64,000 nucleotides of DNA from Adiantum capillus-veneris (Eukaryota; Streptophyta; Polypodiopsida; Polypodiales; Pteridaceae): positions 63,707,184 through 63,771,183 of the forward strand of contig CM043942.1 of assembly GCA_014529385.2 (NCBI GenBank), read 5' to 3'. The notes beneath the pieces were generated by a model. That model worked only from the letters and a program-made list of their open reading frames with translations, was not told where the DNA came from and ran no database searches. The position numbers and the translations under genes are program-made. Positions 47,000 to 58,398 of this stretch are shown piece after piece. The first letter of the stretch is position 1; the number at the start of each line of letters is the position of its first letter.

Positions 47000-47415
47000 T
47001 TTCTCGACACCGTATGTTGCATTGATAGATCATGGCTCCGAAATAATCTTATGTCCAAGAGACTTTACATGAAAGGAAAGTGGCCAATAGACAACCATAG
47101 TTGGATGATTAGAGCTGCAAAAAACTCATCAAAAGATCTCTATGGGGCATGTCCAAATGTGAACCTGACCATTGGCAATGTCAAAGAAGAGCAAAACTTC
47201 TTCATGCAAGAGATGTCTATATATCCTTTTATCCATGGGCAGCCATACATCACATCCATTTTCATGGAAACAAAGTCTTGGATGATGGTTCTACTTATGC
47301 CAAGATAAAGAGTAGAGACGAGAAGCAAGCTATCCAATTCTTGACAGTAGGTGTGAATCATAAGAGGAACCGTGATAGTCTTCGGGAGTATCCTCTACTG
47401 AAAGAAAACAAATAG
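47000..47415 (+). pseudogene. Ty3 aspartic protease remnant
   Basis: A frame gives ALIDHGSE at about 47022-47045 and, after a one-base shift, NLMSKRLYMKGKWPID, NHSWMIRAAKNSS, then YPFIHGQPYITSIFMETK. Another shift yields DDGSTYAKIKSRDEKQAIQF. In this Ty3 lineage the protease reads D-x-G-S-E-I-N-L-M-S; here the catalytic triad is DHG. It follows the small-ORF pair by about 200 bp with no gag between. Confidence 0.75.
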
Positions 47416-49197
47416 TTCAAGGACTATAGGGAGATGAGAAATTTTGGCCATGTACCATTGTGAAGTGGGATTGCAACGGTTGCCACAAACGGAGGTGCGG
47501 TGGCCCTGCAATATACAAAATAACATGCTACAATCCATAAACGAGTGAATTTGCGATTCGTACAAGCACATAATCCAAGCCATAAGTGAATAGAGGGAGA
47601 CAGGGAGCGGGATAGAGTGTGAGAGCACGTGCAGGTGCACCTCCTAGAGTGAAGTACTACGCCGAAACGGCGAGAGAGAGAGAGGCACTCTAGGACACAT
47701 GTATCAACAACCATTCCATAACATTATTGCAAAGCGGAGAGTCCTGCCTCACCAGGCGTAGGCACTCTAGGACACATGTATCGACATCCAAAAATTCCTT
47801 AACAGTATTGCAAAGCGGAGAGTCCTGCCTGCCTCACCAAGCATAGGCACTCTAATACACGCATCATTAACCATAAGTTTTCATAACAAGGTGTGGAGCA
47901 AAGAGTCCTTCCCTATAACATGTGTAGAAATTTTTCCATTCCAATTTAATTCAACCCATAAGATCCTTGCTTTGACAATGCACCATGTCTCAACCAGTGT
48001 GACCAAGGGTTTATGCAAAATAGTATTGCAAGCGGAGAGTCCTGCCTGCCTCACCAAGCGTAGGCACTCTAATACACGCATCGTTAACCATAAGTTTTCA
48101 TAACAAGGTGTGGAGCGGAGAGTCCTGCCCTACAACATGTGTAGAAATTTTTCCATTCCAATTTAATTCAACCCATAAGATCCTTGCTTTGACAATGCAC
48201 CATGTCTCAACGAGTGTGACCAAGGGTTTGTGATAAAAATTTATACCTGAAGGTTCTCTGATGTGAAACTATTGCACGCATCTTTAGCTGCAAGAGTAAT
48301 TCTCAAAGACAGTAGTAAAAATGACTTCTTATCAATTGGAAAATGAATTGAAGAGCACACTAATTGTATTAACATGTTAAAAGTTTGTAATGAGGGTTGT
48401 GAACAATGTAGGGATAGGTGTCAATACTAATCAAGGGGACTCTGTAAACTATTTTCAAAATAAAATTTGAAAAAGAAAATAAAAATTTATTCTAACTATA
48501 TGACCTTTATTCATCATGGTTTACCTTAATCAACTACGGGGGAGTACTAGAAATAATAGCATGGATGTTATACAGAAGCAAACAAATGAAAATATATCAA
48601 GTAATATGTAACAAAAATTGCACTACGATTATACCATATCATATTTGAAAATCAATTTTCATTACATCATTGCTGATGGGTATATTCTTACATTACATGA
48701 GTAATCACGTAAAATACAGATAGTGATGATAGAGTAATTTTCTCATTTATAGTATATAGTTGCTTACATAATTGGATCTGCATTCTTGTAATCGGGATAG
48801 CAGTCACTTTAAGTTTTGTGAAGTAGAAGTGTATCGAATTAGAGGTCTCATATGGTCATCCTTGTTAGAATACTTAGGATACATCCTGACTATGTGCAAA
48901 GTAGTTAAAGTGATTGAAAATACATCCCAATGACAGATATCTAGCATGTCACTGAGGTTGTAGTTATAATGTCAGCTTTTAAATATCTTAGTATGTAGAG
49001 GTGACATATGCCCATCAATATTGTGTGGCTAATATCTCAAAGAATAACGAAAGAAAAATTTGGTTCGTAGACATGTTTCTTTGACCAGCTAACTTGTCAG
49101 TTTGTAAGGGAATTTCGATGGTCGACCAAAATGCATCCTTCTTTCACTATACACAGGAAGCCCTAAAGTGTGAAAAATGGTGTCACTCACAAAAGTG
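47416..49197. other. Non-coding region containing a tandem duplication
   Basis: A unit of about 217 bp occurs twice, from about 47807 and 48024 to about 48232 ('gcggagagtcctgcctgcct', 'caataaatttttccattcc'-like block, 'caccatgtctcaac'). Earlier partial copies of the 'gagagtcctgcctcaccagg' word lie near 47737. Bases 48240-49190 are AT-rich with nothing recognised. Confidence 0.75.
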
Positions 49198-49202
49198 GTG
49201 CA

Positions 49203-49428
49203 TGTTGGAATTAGGGTTGCAGAGAAATGCACACAACTTGGAGAAGATGAAGGAAGCTCAAGGCACACAATAGAGAGTGTGTTACATAGTGTGCAATGGA
49301 AAGATAGATAGCCCTAGAGTGATGGGAAAATATACAATTCACGGGGGAAAAAACCTCCTAAAGAGGGGAAAAGTGCTCCGGCGGTCCTAGTGTGTTCAGA
49401 CACATCACTACCACATGTTTATGGTAAA
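49203..49428 (-). repeat. Copia 3' LTR
   Basis: Similar over its whole length to 62019-62242, with roughly 18-20 differences and small indels by eye (about 8%). It begins TGTTGG and its inner end has lost the CA dinucleotide (now AA). Confidence 0.9.
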
Positions 49429-49479
49429 AAATCCCCCCTGGAGTGATGCGGTGAATGAGATCTGGCACATGAGTAAAGA

Positions 49480-50125
49480 GAAGTGCCATGCCCTAAGGAC
49501 ATGATCAGTCCACAAAGGGGAGTAAGCCCAAAGCTTTGCGGAAAGCTTCGAGCTTCTCACGAGACAATGCCTTTGTGAAAAGATCTACAAGGTTGTCTAT
49601 GTTGGCACATAAGCCAAGCTAATCTCTCCTGCTGAGAGCCTCTCCCTGATATAGTGGTAATGCACCTCAATGTGCTTTGTGCAAGCATGAAAAATTGGCT
49701 CGCAACTGCCAATGCGCTCTAACTGTCAGTGTAGATAGTGTTGGCAGTGTCCTAACCAACATCCAAATCAGCCATAAGGCGTCTGAGCCATACACACTAC
49801 ATCGTAGCTGTGAAGACTGCCCTGTACTCAGCCTCACAAATCAAAGTGGCCATAGTAGGTTGCTTCTTGCTCAACCATGATATACATGAACTACCAAGCA
49901 TGAAACAAAAACCACTTGTGGACAACCGCGTGTCAAAACAACCAGCCCAATCTGAGTTCGGAAAAGCATGTAAGTCTGGCGGCAATAATCCCCCCTTGGG
50001 ATAAAACAAGCCAAGATGTAAAGTGCCCCTAAGGTAGCAAAAAATCCTCTTGACAACCTGCCAATGCTTAGACCCTGGGCTATGCATAAATTTTCTAACC
50101 TGTGAGACTGCAAACTGAATATCTG
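49480..50125 (-). pseudogene. Copia RNase H
   Basis: Minus frame 50132-49797 gives RPDIQFAVSQVRKFMHSPGS, DSDWAGC-like text (here NSDWAGCFDTRLSTSGFCF) and SKKQPTMATLICEAEYRAV. Beyond it, with a shift and stops, are HYHYIRERLSAGEISLAYVP and the terminal FVD-stop at about 49510. The catalytic D-E-D type residues (SDWAG, CEAEY) remain. Confidence 0.85.
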
Positions 50126-50700
50126 GCCTCATGTTGCAGATCTACCAATACACATAGAAAACACACAGTAGTCATACGACAAGTGGGAGCAAAAGTCTCT
50201 TCATAATCTATGCCTTTTTGCTATGCATAACCCTTTGCAACAAGTCGAGCCTTATGGAGATCGATCTCACCATCCGGCTTGCATTTCAACTTGTAAACCC
50301 ACTTTGTGCCAATGGCCTTTTTTCCAGGAGGCAAATCACATAAAGTCCATGTTTCATTTTCTATAAGTGCATCATATTCTAATTGCATGGTAGCCATCCA
50401 ATTTTTTGAATTCTATGCTTCATAAAAAGACAGAGGTTCCTCAATATCATGTAAGCTAGACACGGCCAAAGCATAACAATCTGATGCATAAGATGCATGG
50501 CGAGAGACTGAATGAGTATGGCTACAAAAAGGTGCATCCAATTTACTATCACGCAATGTATGCACCAGCCATTTTGGGATACCTCTAGCCTGCTCATTTT
50601 CAGCCCTTTCCTCATCAAATACATCATGTACATCTGCATCAATAATAGGCTCATCTTAACATTTTCAAAAACCCCCATAGGCTATACATTTACCTCATTG
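50126..50700 (-). pseudogene. Copia RT amino-terminal fragment; RT core deleted
   Basis: The minus strand reads KNWMATMQLEYDALIENETW, IGTKWVYKLKCKPDGEID, LHKARLVAKGYA, a stop, then GIDYEETFAPTCRMTTV. The sequence then jumps directly to RNase H-proximal text (MRPDIQFAVSQV) at about 50125. Several hundred bases coding the palm with its YVDD active site are missing. Confidence 0.8.
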
Positions 50701-50858
50701 GAATTTACATTCGAGCTTCCACCACTGAAAAGAGGAAACAAAGTGTCATAGATGTCTTGTGAGCTTACATTACTGTCTCTAGTACATGATAGCAAGAGTT
50801 GAACAGAATCTTCCACAAACACTACATCCCATGAAACCAGAATACGCTTTGTTTGTGG

Positions 50859-51990
50859 TGTCAGGAGTTTTTTGGAGCAAGGGATTGCGCATATGTACAT
50901 ACACATGCATGGTGCATCGAATAAAGGATTGCCCAATTTCCATAGCCAGGTGGTTACGTGGGGCCCACATGTGTACAGGTAGGACAACATGTACATAGTG
51001 CATTGATTTTCACTATCACCAGTACCAGTATGTTTTTTCTACAATAATGAGGAGTTTATAGCGCGTAAAACTTCTCGAGGAAGCTATCTGCGGGCGGACG
51101 ACATGAGGTAAGCAGGTGCGTTAGATGGCATCTAGTGGTGTCAGGAGGGCGAACGGGGTCAATATTTGCACGTGGATGAATACGGACACAAAGTGGTGTT
51201 TTCTTGTGAGAGTTATGCAGAAAGTTCATCATTAGGACCACTTTTTGGGGACACTTCACGTGGTTGCGAGACGCATTATTGAAAAGAAATGAGTGCAAGG
51301 TGTGCGCATGGATGCAGCGGGGTGAAAACTATACACTGCGAGGTCAGTTTTTGGCCTGTTCGGGGTCCGTTTGAGGTCATCTAAAAGGCCAAGGGTGCCC
51401 AACTAATAAAGCTAAGTGTGGGAACTGAAAAAATAGAGAGAAGACCAGAAAAAACGTGGAGAAGAGAGGAGGAACATCCGTAGGTGTGTTTTTGCTCATT
51501 TTGGAGCTTGTTTTGGCCGTAAACTGCTCATCCGAGGTCGGATTTGAGCTCTTTGACATTGTAGAATGGGGTTTTGGGCCGTTCCGGACGTGATGGCGCT
51601 GTCCATTTTGCCAAATTCCTCACTCTTTTCCTGCTATTTTTCTGTGTAAGTTTCTCTTATGAGCGAAGTTTCTGCTCTAGTTTGTGATTGTATCTGGCTT
51701 ATTTTACCCATATTGTGTGAGCTATTTGCCGCATTGGTGTTGGCCCAAGCTCAATTGTATCTAGACATCAGAAATTCTCCTCTTTTGAGCTGAGTTTTTT
51801 GGGTGTGTGTGTGTTTGTGTGGAGTGGGCAAGTGGATAGTCTCTCTCCTCTCACTCCAGAGGTGTGTTCCCTGTCTCGGCCAGGTGTGTTGTGTAAGCCG
51901 AGTGGTGCCCCATATTGTGTGTGTGTATCTTCCCAAGAGAGTGTGTCGGGTCGTTATAGAGGCGCTGTGTGTGTTTTCATCCCGCTCACA
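50859..51990 (+). repeat. 5' LTR of the nested Ty3 element
   Basis: TGTCAGGAG...CTCACA. Differences from the 3' copy are mostly transitions (for example CATTG/CATCG, ATCTG/ATCCG, GTTAG/GTCAG). Confidence 0.9.
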
Positions 51991-52025
51991 TTCTTTTGGA
52001 TCTTCTTCGAGTACCTTCTGCTTCG

Positions 52026-52140
52026 AGCTTCAAGCTTCGAGATTCGGGATTACAGGTTACAAGTTATAGGTTACAGGTTACAGGTTACAAGGTACAGGGT
52101 ACAGGTGATTCACACAGGTACAGGTAGCTGGAGTACAGTG
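52026..52140 (+). repeat. Short 'ggttacag' tandem repeat in the leader
   Basis: Seven or more variants of the 7-8 bp word 'ggttacag/aggtacagg' run from about 52050 to 52125, downstream of the 5' LTR. Confidence 0.75.
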
Positions 52141-52718
52141 ATATACTAGTAGTGATGTCACTTGCAGTTGTTGTGGGTATGCATCACTCGGCGCCTATTT
52201 GAGCGCATTGTCTGCTGGATTGTACGTTACTTGTGGAAACTGCCATTGTACGCATTTGTGGAGCCATACTTGGTTGTATTTGGCAGTCCCAACCATTTCT
52301 GAGACTTGGTCTGGAAGATAGTCATTTCTGAGACTTGACTATACATGATTTGCATTAGCCTTCGTGTGAGGGTCGATAGCGTGAGGTTTTTATTGAGCTG
52401 GGGGATTCTCAAATGTGGAGATCCTTTCGGTGATACAGGTAGCTGAAGCACCCTTTTCGTGACCTCGCCATAGGCTATGTACTAGTGATTCCTACTTGAT
52501 GCTCGAGTTCTATTGTTGGCAGTCTATGCTTACACATACAGCCTATATTTTGGGTTCTTACTGCTCTACTTCTGGGGAAACTCTGTCGAAATTTTCCCAA
52601 GTTATGATGGCTGGTTTTTTGGTCTTTTGAGCCATTTATGCTGTTATGCTGCTGAAATTTTGGCAAAATCAGAGGTTAAGTCAGGTGTGCCTTCTTGGGA
52701 GCTTCATGGTTGGCTTTA

Positions 52719-52937
52719 ATGGATGATCAAAATGGCCCTCAATTCACTCCATTTCATTTAACTCAAAGAATCCAGATAAATGTTCATGTGTCCAGGAAGA
52801 TTTTTTTCCAGCAGCGCATAGTCTTTATGTTCGGGCCAAGAAGATTACGAGAGATCTTGGAATGTCCTTTGCCTGTTGTAATTCCGATGATCAACTATGA
52901 AAACTCATTTGATGTGCATGTGTTTGTCCTTATCTAA
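52719..52937 (+). CDS. Small conserved ORF in the leader of the Tat-like element (72 aa)
   Basis: Start MDDQNGPQFTPFHLTQ at 52719; the frame is open slightly further upstream (to 52695). The core VSRKIFFQQRIVFMFGPRRL, then PVVIPMINY and SFDVHVFVL, matches the pair at 46381-46808. It lies between the 5' LTR and gag, where Tat/Ogre-lineage elements can carry an extra ORF of unknown function; no similarity to those proteins is claimed. The frame is intact although gag-pol behind it has four stops. Confidence 0.65.
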   Translation: MDDQNGPQFTPFHLTQRIQINVHVSRKIFFQQRIVFMFGPRRLREILECPLPVVIPMINYENSFDVHVFVLI

Positions 52938-53040
52938 AGTTGAGCTCCATTGAAGTTTCTGGGGATTGGGTAGTCAAAAGTTTTGGGTTTCTGCACGTGT
53001 GTTCGAAGGGGTTCTCAAAGCATCATAATTTGGGTAGCCA

Positions 53041-54263
53041 TGGCTTTCTCTTATCCGGAGTTTCATGGAAGAAGTGATGAAAATGTGGAAGATTTTTTGG
53101 AAAAGATGGAGGTTGCCTGCATTAGCAACCAGATTCATGACCCTGCGCAGATGTTACGCCTTCTCCAAATTTGTTTGAAGAGTGATGCACGAGTTTGGTC
53201 TAAAGCATTTGAAGAGGAGTTGCGTGTGGCTGATCCACCTGTAAGGTTGAGTTGGGACAATCTACGACATGGGTTGGAAGTGGAGTTTGTGAAGATAGAA
53301 GATCCTGACAAAGTGTGGCAAGAAGTATAGGCTTTGGTGCAAAAGGAAGGTGAGCCAATAGATGCATACGTACGTAAGTTTTCATTGGCATGGGAGTGAA
53401 TGTGCAAGGCCTTAGCACCACAGGTACCCCCGCCTGACATGATGAAGAAGGACAGGTTCTTGGCTGGTCTTTGGGAGAATATACGTTGGAGAGTGGAGCT
53501 AAAGAAGCCTAGGACATATGAAGATGCACTAGAGGTAGCAAGGAACAAAGAGTGGAAGCTGAGGAAAATGAGCCAGTTAGGGGTGGAGTCTTTGCCCATG
53601 AGGTCTGAATTTCAGCCTATGGACTCTTTACAAGGTCGCATGCCAGTGGTTCATCATGAACCAATGGTTCCTATTACTACTCAGGTTATGCCAGCAGTGG
53701 TCACTACATCGGTGCAAGATGATGGGCTAAGGCAAGACATGAGGCAAGTGGTAGATTTGATAAAGAATCTCAGCCTAAACATGCTAGGTCAAGTGGGAAA
53801 TAATCGAGGTCGAGGGAGGTTTGCAAATCAGCCAGGAGGTGAAGAATGGCCTAGGAATGGTGTTGGACAAAGCAATGGTAGGTTTTGGAGGCAGACGCCC
53901 ACATGTTATAATTGTGGAGGGTTGGGTCACATCAGCCCGCAATGTGATAAGCCACCAAGAATGGGGGGAGACATGTATCCATTGCCAAGACAGGTGCTAA
54001 CTAGGTCAAATGATTATGGCATCGAAATTAAGGGAGACGAAGGAACCAGTGGACTGACCCAGGAGGAAAAGGGAAAGACAAAAGTGCTAAGTGTAGTCAC
54101 CTTGGAGAAGGCATCAAAGCTAGAGGATACATTAGTGATGCCTATTGGGAAGAGGACCACAGAGGATAAGGAAGGAAGAAGTGCCCCAGGTCCTAGTAAG
54201 AAGAAAGGAAAGAGCCATGAAGGCGAGGATGTCAAGGCCAAGAGGAAAAGGAGAGCTCGTTGA
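53041..54263 (+). pseudogene. Gag of the nested Ty3 element, with in-frame stops
   Basis: Start MAFSYPEFHGRSDENVEDFL at 53041. The gag fold follows (MLRLLQICLKSDARVWSKAF), then KPRTYEDALEVARNKEWKLR and a zinc knuckle CYNCGGLGHISPQC (about 53910-53950). It ends in a basic stretch KAKRKRRAR resembling a nuclear-localisation signal. In-frame stops are TAG at 53328-53330 and TGA at 53397-53399; a further TGA at 54261-54263 separates it from protease. The frame itself is unbroken. Confidence 0.85.
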
Positions 54264-55028
54264 AAGTTTCATGTTTCAGATTTTCCACTAGGGGATGGGA
54301 AATTAAGCTATGACTTAAAGGAGGATTTGACGAGTAGGAAGGCAGATGTTACTTTTGGGCAACTTATAGAGATGGTGCCTAAGCTAAAGCGACAGTGGAA
54401 GAGGATGGTTAACCCAATGGAGAAAGAGCCAGAGAGAGGTTCAGTAAAGGTGTTGGCAATGGATGAGCTACCAGACATTTGTCCAATACTAGATGTGTGG
54501 CATAAAAGGAAAAATTTGGGACAAGGTTATGTGGATGGCGGAGCCCAAATATGCGTCATAACACACTCATGCGTTGAGAAGATGGGTCTCACAGTGGCTG
54601 GGGTGTCAGGTTTTCGGATCAGATTGGCAAACCATCAAAAAGTGAAATGCTTGGGTGTTGTAAAGAGCTTAGAAGTGGAGGCATATGATGCAAAGGCAAT
54701 GGTTGATTTTCATGTGATGCCAGCAGGGTTGGGAGCATATCCTATTATACTGGGCAGACCATGGTTACGTGCAGTGGGAGCTGTTCAAGATTGGCGACAT
54801 GGTACGATTAGCCTCTATGGAAAGACAGGTACCAAGAAGCTTTATAATATGGACACAAGGAAACTATTAGAGGAGATTTATGAAGATGAGGATGAGTCTA
54901 GTGATGAAGACTCTTCCACGGTGACAGATGAGGACAGTGATAGCACTACCAACAGTGATGAGGATGCTGATGTTGCATTTCTTTTGATGGACAAAGAAAT
55001 ATTTCTTTTGATGGACAAAGAAATATAG
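54264..55028 (+). pseudogene. Aspartic protease region of the nested Ty3 element
   Basis: In the same frame as gag. Key part GYVDGGAQICVITHSCVEKM has D-G-G at the position of the usual D-[ST]-G, so the active site may be altered. Then FHVMPAGLGAYPIILGRPWL matches the second half of the fold (ILGRPWL). The C-terminus is acidic (EDEDESSDEDSSTVTDEDSD) and ends in a 24-bp tandem duplication (FLLMDKEI twice) just before the TAG at 55026-55028. Confidence 0.8.
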
Positions 55029-58000
55029 GAGTTTGGTTTAGTTGCATTTGCGAATGAGGTTGAAGATGAAAGTGAAGGGCCTTATGAAGTGATTGAAGGG
55101 CTGATGCAAACCAAGGTTGAGTTGTCAAAGAAGCAGGAATTGATGACACAAATGATCAGTGGAGACCTCTCAGCTATGGAGAAGGATATATATTTGCATA
55201 TGCTGGCTAGTTTTCCTGATTTGTTCTTTACTTCATATGAAGAGATCAGAGGGTTCAAGGGTGAAGAGATGCATATAGAGCTGAAAGAAGGTGCTAAGCC
55301 AGTGCGGCAAAGGCTAAGAAGGATGGGTCAAGAGCAAATGGAAGCCTTGCGAGAAGATGTGGAGACCACAGAATGGGTGAGTCCAGTAGTAGTCAGTCCA
55401 AAGAAGGATGGGAAGTGGAGAATTTGTGTAGATTTTAAACCCTTAAACGCAGCCACTAAGAAGAATCCATATCCTCTTCCATTCATCGAACAGATCTTGG
55501 ATTCAGTGGCAGGTTATGAGAGGTACAGTGTGTGTGATGGTTTTTCAGGCTATTTTCAATTGAAGATTGCTCTTAAAGATCGCACAAAGACTAATTTTAT
55601 TACGCCATGGGGCTGCTATTGCTACACAGTATTGCCATTTGGGTTGTCAAATGGACCTTCCTTCTATCAAGAGAGAGCAAATTGGGTGTTGGAACCATTC
55701 ATTGGTAGTTGTGTTAAAGCTTTTATGGATGACTTCTGTGTTTATAGCAGTAGGGCTGAACACCATGAGAAGCTGCAGATGGTATTGGCTCGATATGATG
55801 AATGTGGAGGACAACTAAATCCAAAGAAATGTCATCTAGCACATCCAAGGGTGACGTTATTGGGCCATATGGTGTCAGAAAATGGCATTGAGGCTGATCC
55901 AGATAAGGTTAAGTCTATTATTCTTCTTCCATCACCTACGAGTACGAAGCAATTGGAAACTTTTATACACAAAGTGAAGTACATGGCACGGTTTATTCCA
56001 TTGTCTTCGCAGCTTCTTTATCCATTACAACAAGTGGCAAAGCATGATCCATTGCAATGGGATGACAAGTGTGAAGAAGTGTTTCAAGAGGTGTTAGGGG
56101 AGTTGTCAGCCATGCAGGCTCCTGATTGGGAGAAAGTGTTTTATGTAAATCCATCAGTAGGGGATGATGCCATTGGAGCCATGCTATTGCAAAAGGGGAA
56201 GGGCAGCCATTATATGAGGCCACTGTATTGTGCAAGTCGAGTGAAGTTGGTAGCGGAGAGAAAATTCTCGGAAGTAGAGCTAGTGATGGCCAGTGTAATA
56301 TTTGCTTGTCGACGATTTCGTCATTACTTGCTACCACGACCTTTTGTTTTCTTGACGAGTTATGCCTTTTTGCCACAGTTAATTAATGGCACTAACACGT
56401 CAAATGTGGTCAAGAAATGGGTAATTGAGCTGCAAGAGTTTGAGTTCTCTTTTCTAGTGGAAGACAGTACAAGGGCTACCCTAGCTGATTTGTTGACCTA
56501 CAAGGAGAATCCCCTTATTGTTAAGGAAGAGGTGGTGAGAAAGGTAGTTGAAGAAGTGCCACAGATCAGCAATGCACATGTGTTGTTCTTTGATGGTTCA
56601 TACAGAAAGAGCCATGATGCAGCTTCAGGGGGTATAGCACTTTATGACCCAGAGGGGAAGCTAGTATGCAAGAGAGGGTTCAAATTGGATGCTCATAGTA
56701 ACAATGAGGCTGAATATGCTACTCTGGAAGCCGGATTACACATTTGTTTGAAGCATGGGGTTCGAAGGTTGAGCATAAAAGGTGATGCCTTGTTAGTGGT
56801 GAAGCAAGTGCTGGGTGTGTGGAAGAGCAAGAACACCTCATTGAAGGAAATGTGCTTCAGAATTAAAGGCCTGTTAAAAAAGTTCGAAGCATGGATCATC
56901 AGACACATTGAACGTGCTCTAAATGGAGAGGCACATGAAGCAGCTCAAGGCATGATTGGGGAGCTATTTGTGTTGAGGACCACTTTACCTCTTTATCATG
57001 GCCGGGAAAGTTTGGCTCAAGAAGAGGAGTTTTTGCTAACAGGAATTATTCCAAAGGAGATTCAGAAGTCTAAGAAGTATGGCTTTGTGCGTAGAGCATA
57101 CATGTACAAATTGATTGGTGATGTCTTATACATGAAAGGGGCTGATCTCGTGTTGAGACGTGTACCTTGGCGGGAGGAGCTTTACAGAGTGTTGGAAGAG
57201 AATCATGAAGGCGCATGTGGTGGCCATTTTGCTCTAAAGATCACCTTGCATAAGATATTGCAAGAGGGGTATGTATGGCCTAGTTTGCACAAGGATGTTC
57301 ACCATCGGTGTAGGTCTTGCAATAGGTGTCAAGCATTTGGTAAGAGAGTGTTGAAGCCAAAGCTACGAAAAACCATTATGGCGTTTGATGTGTTTGAAAA
57401 GTGGGGGATTGATGCAATAGGCATGCTACCTATCACAAGCAGGGGAAAAAGCTATATCTTGACGGCAGTGGACTATCTCTCTAGATGGGCAGAGGCTATA
57501 GCAGTAAAACAGATCACTGCAAAGGATGTGGCAAAATTTGTGTATGATGAAATATGTTGCAAGTTTGGGGTGCCATTAGAGCTACTTTCAGATAAGGGAC
57601 CAGGATTTAGAGCTAAACTGCCAGACTTCTTATGCACAAAGATGAAGATTAGGCACCAGCATACCACTCCTTATTACCCGCAGTGTAATGGCTTAAATGA
57701 AAGATTCAATGGTGAGTTGGTACAAATTCTTTCTAAAGTGACAGAGCACCAAGGAAAGAATTGGGATTTGGAATTGCCTAGTGCATTTTGGGCTTACCGT
57801 ACTTCGGTGAAGACAGGTACAGGGTTTACTCCATTTCATTTGGTGTATGGAAAGGAAGCACTATTGCCTATGGAGGTAGAGTTGCCTGCGGTCAAGATGT
57901 TAGAGAAGTTGCTTGGGCCGCCTAGTGATGCATTCAAAGAGAGGCTCTTGCAGTTACAAGAGGTCCAGTTGGATAGGATGAGCGCATTGGAGCATTATGG

Positions 58001-58370
58001 GCAGATGCAGGATAAGGCTTTGGCAAAGATAAATGAAAAGGTCAAAAGTAAGGGTATCAAGAAACATGACTTGGTTTTGCGCTACAACAGTAAGCTAGAC
58101 AACAGCTTCCAAAAGAAGTTTCAAATTAAGTGGGAAGGCCCTTTCAAGATAGTGGAGTGTTTTCCAAATGGCACATATCAGCTGGCTAACCTGGATGGTG
58201 TTCTACATAAGTCAAGGGTAAATGGATTGCGTCTTAAATTGTATCATGCTAGGTTGATGATGGTGGAGCAAGATGAGCTGTCTGTGGATAAAGCAGTGTT
58301 GGTGAAGGATGAGGAGACCTGTGATGCGGCGAGTCTCATATCTCTCTTTGCTGTTGCTGATCATGAATGA
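55029..58370 (+). pseudogene. Pol of the nested Ty3 element: RT, RNase H, second RNase H, integrase
   Basis: Open from 55029 to 58370 in the gag frame. Counting from MIEGLMQT (55089): RT about 90-300 (WRICVDFKPLNAATKKNPYP, FGLSNGPSFYQ, active site FMDDFCVYSS), Ty3 RNase H about 330-465 (DDAIGAMLLQKGKG), a second RNase H of the archaeal-like type about 490-610 (FFDGSYRKSHDAASGG, NNEAEYATLEAGL, IKGDALLVVKQV), the HHCC finger (GGHFALKITLH, CRSCNRCQ), integrase core (WGIDAIG, LSDKGPGF, NGLNERFNGEL; D-D-E intact) and a C-terminal segment (FQIKWEGPFKI). Two RNase H domains are characteristic of the Tat lineage. The only lesion is the TAG before it. Confidence 0.92.
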
Positions 58371-58398
58371 TCTAGCAGGCTAGGGGAGGGGCAAATTA

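Noticed and set aside
53328-55028. RNA editing restoring the stop codons
   Set aside because: U-to-C editing of stops is known from fern organelles, not for nuclear retroelement transcripts; mutation is the simpler reading.
55567-57667. Additional open frames on both strands within the Tat-like pol
   Set aside because: They overlap the strong pol frame and have no motifs.
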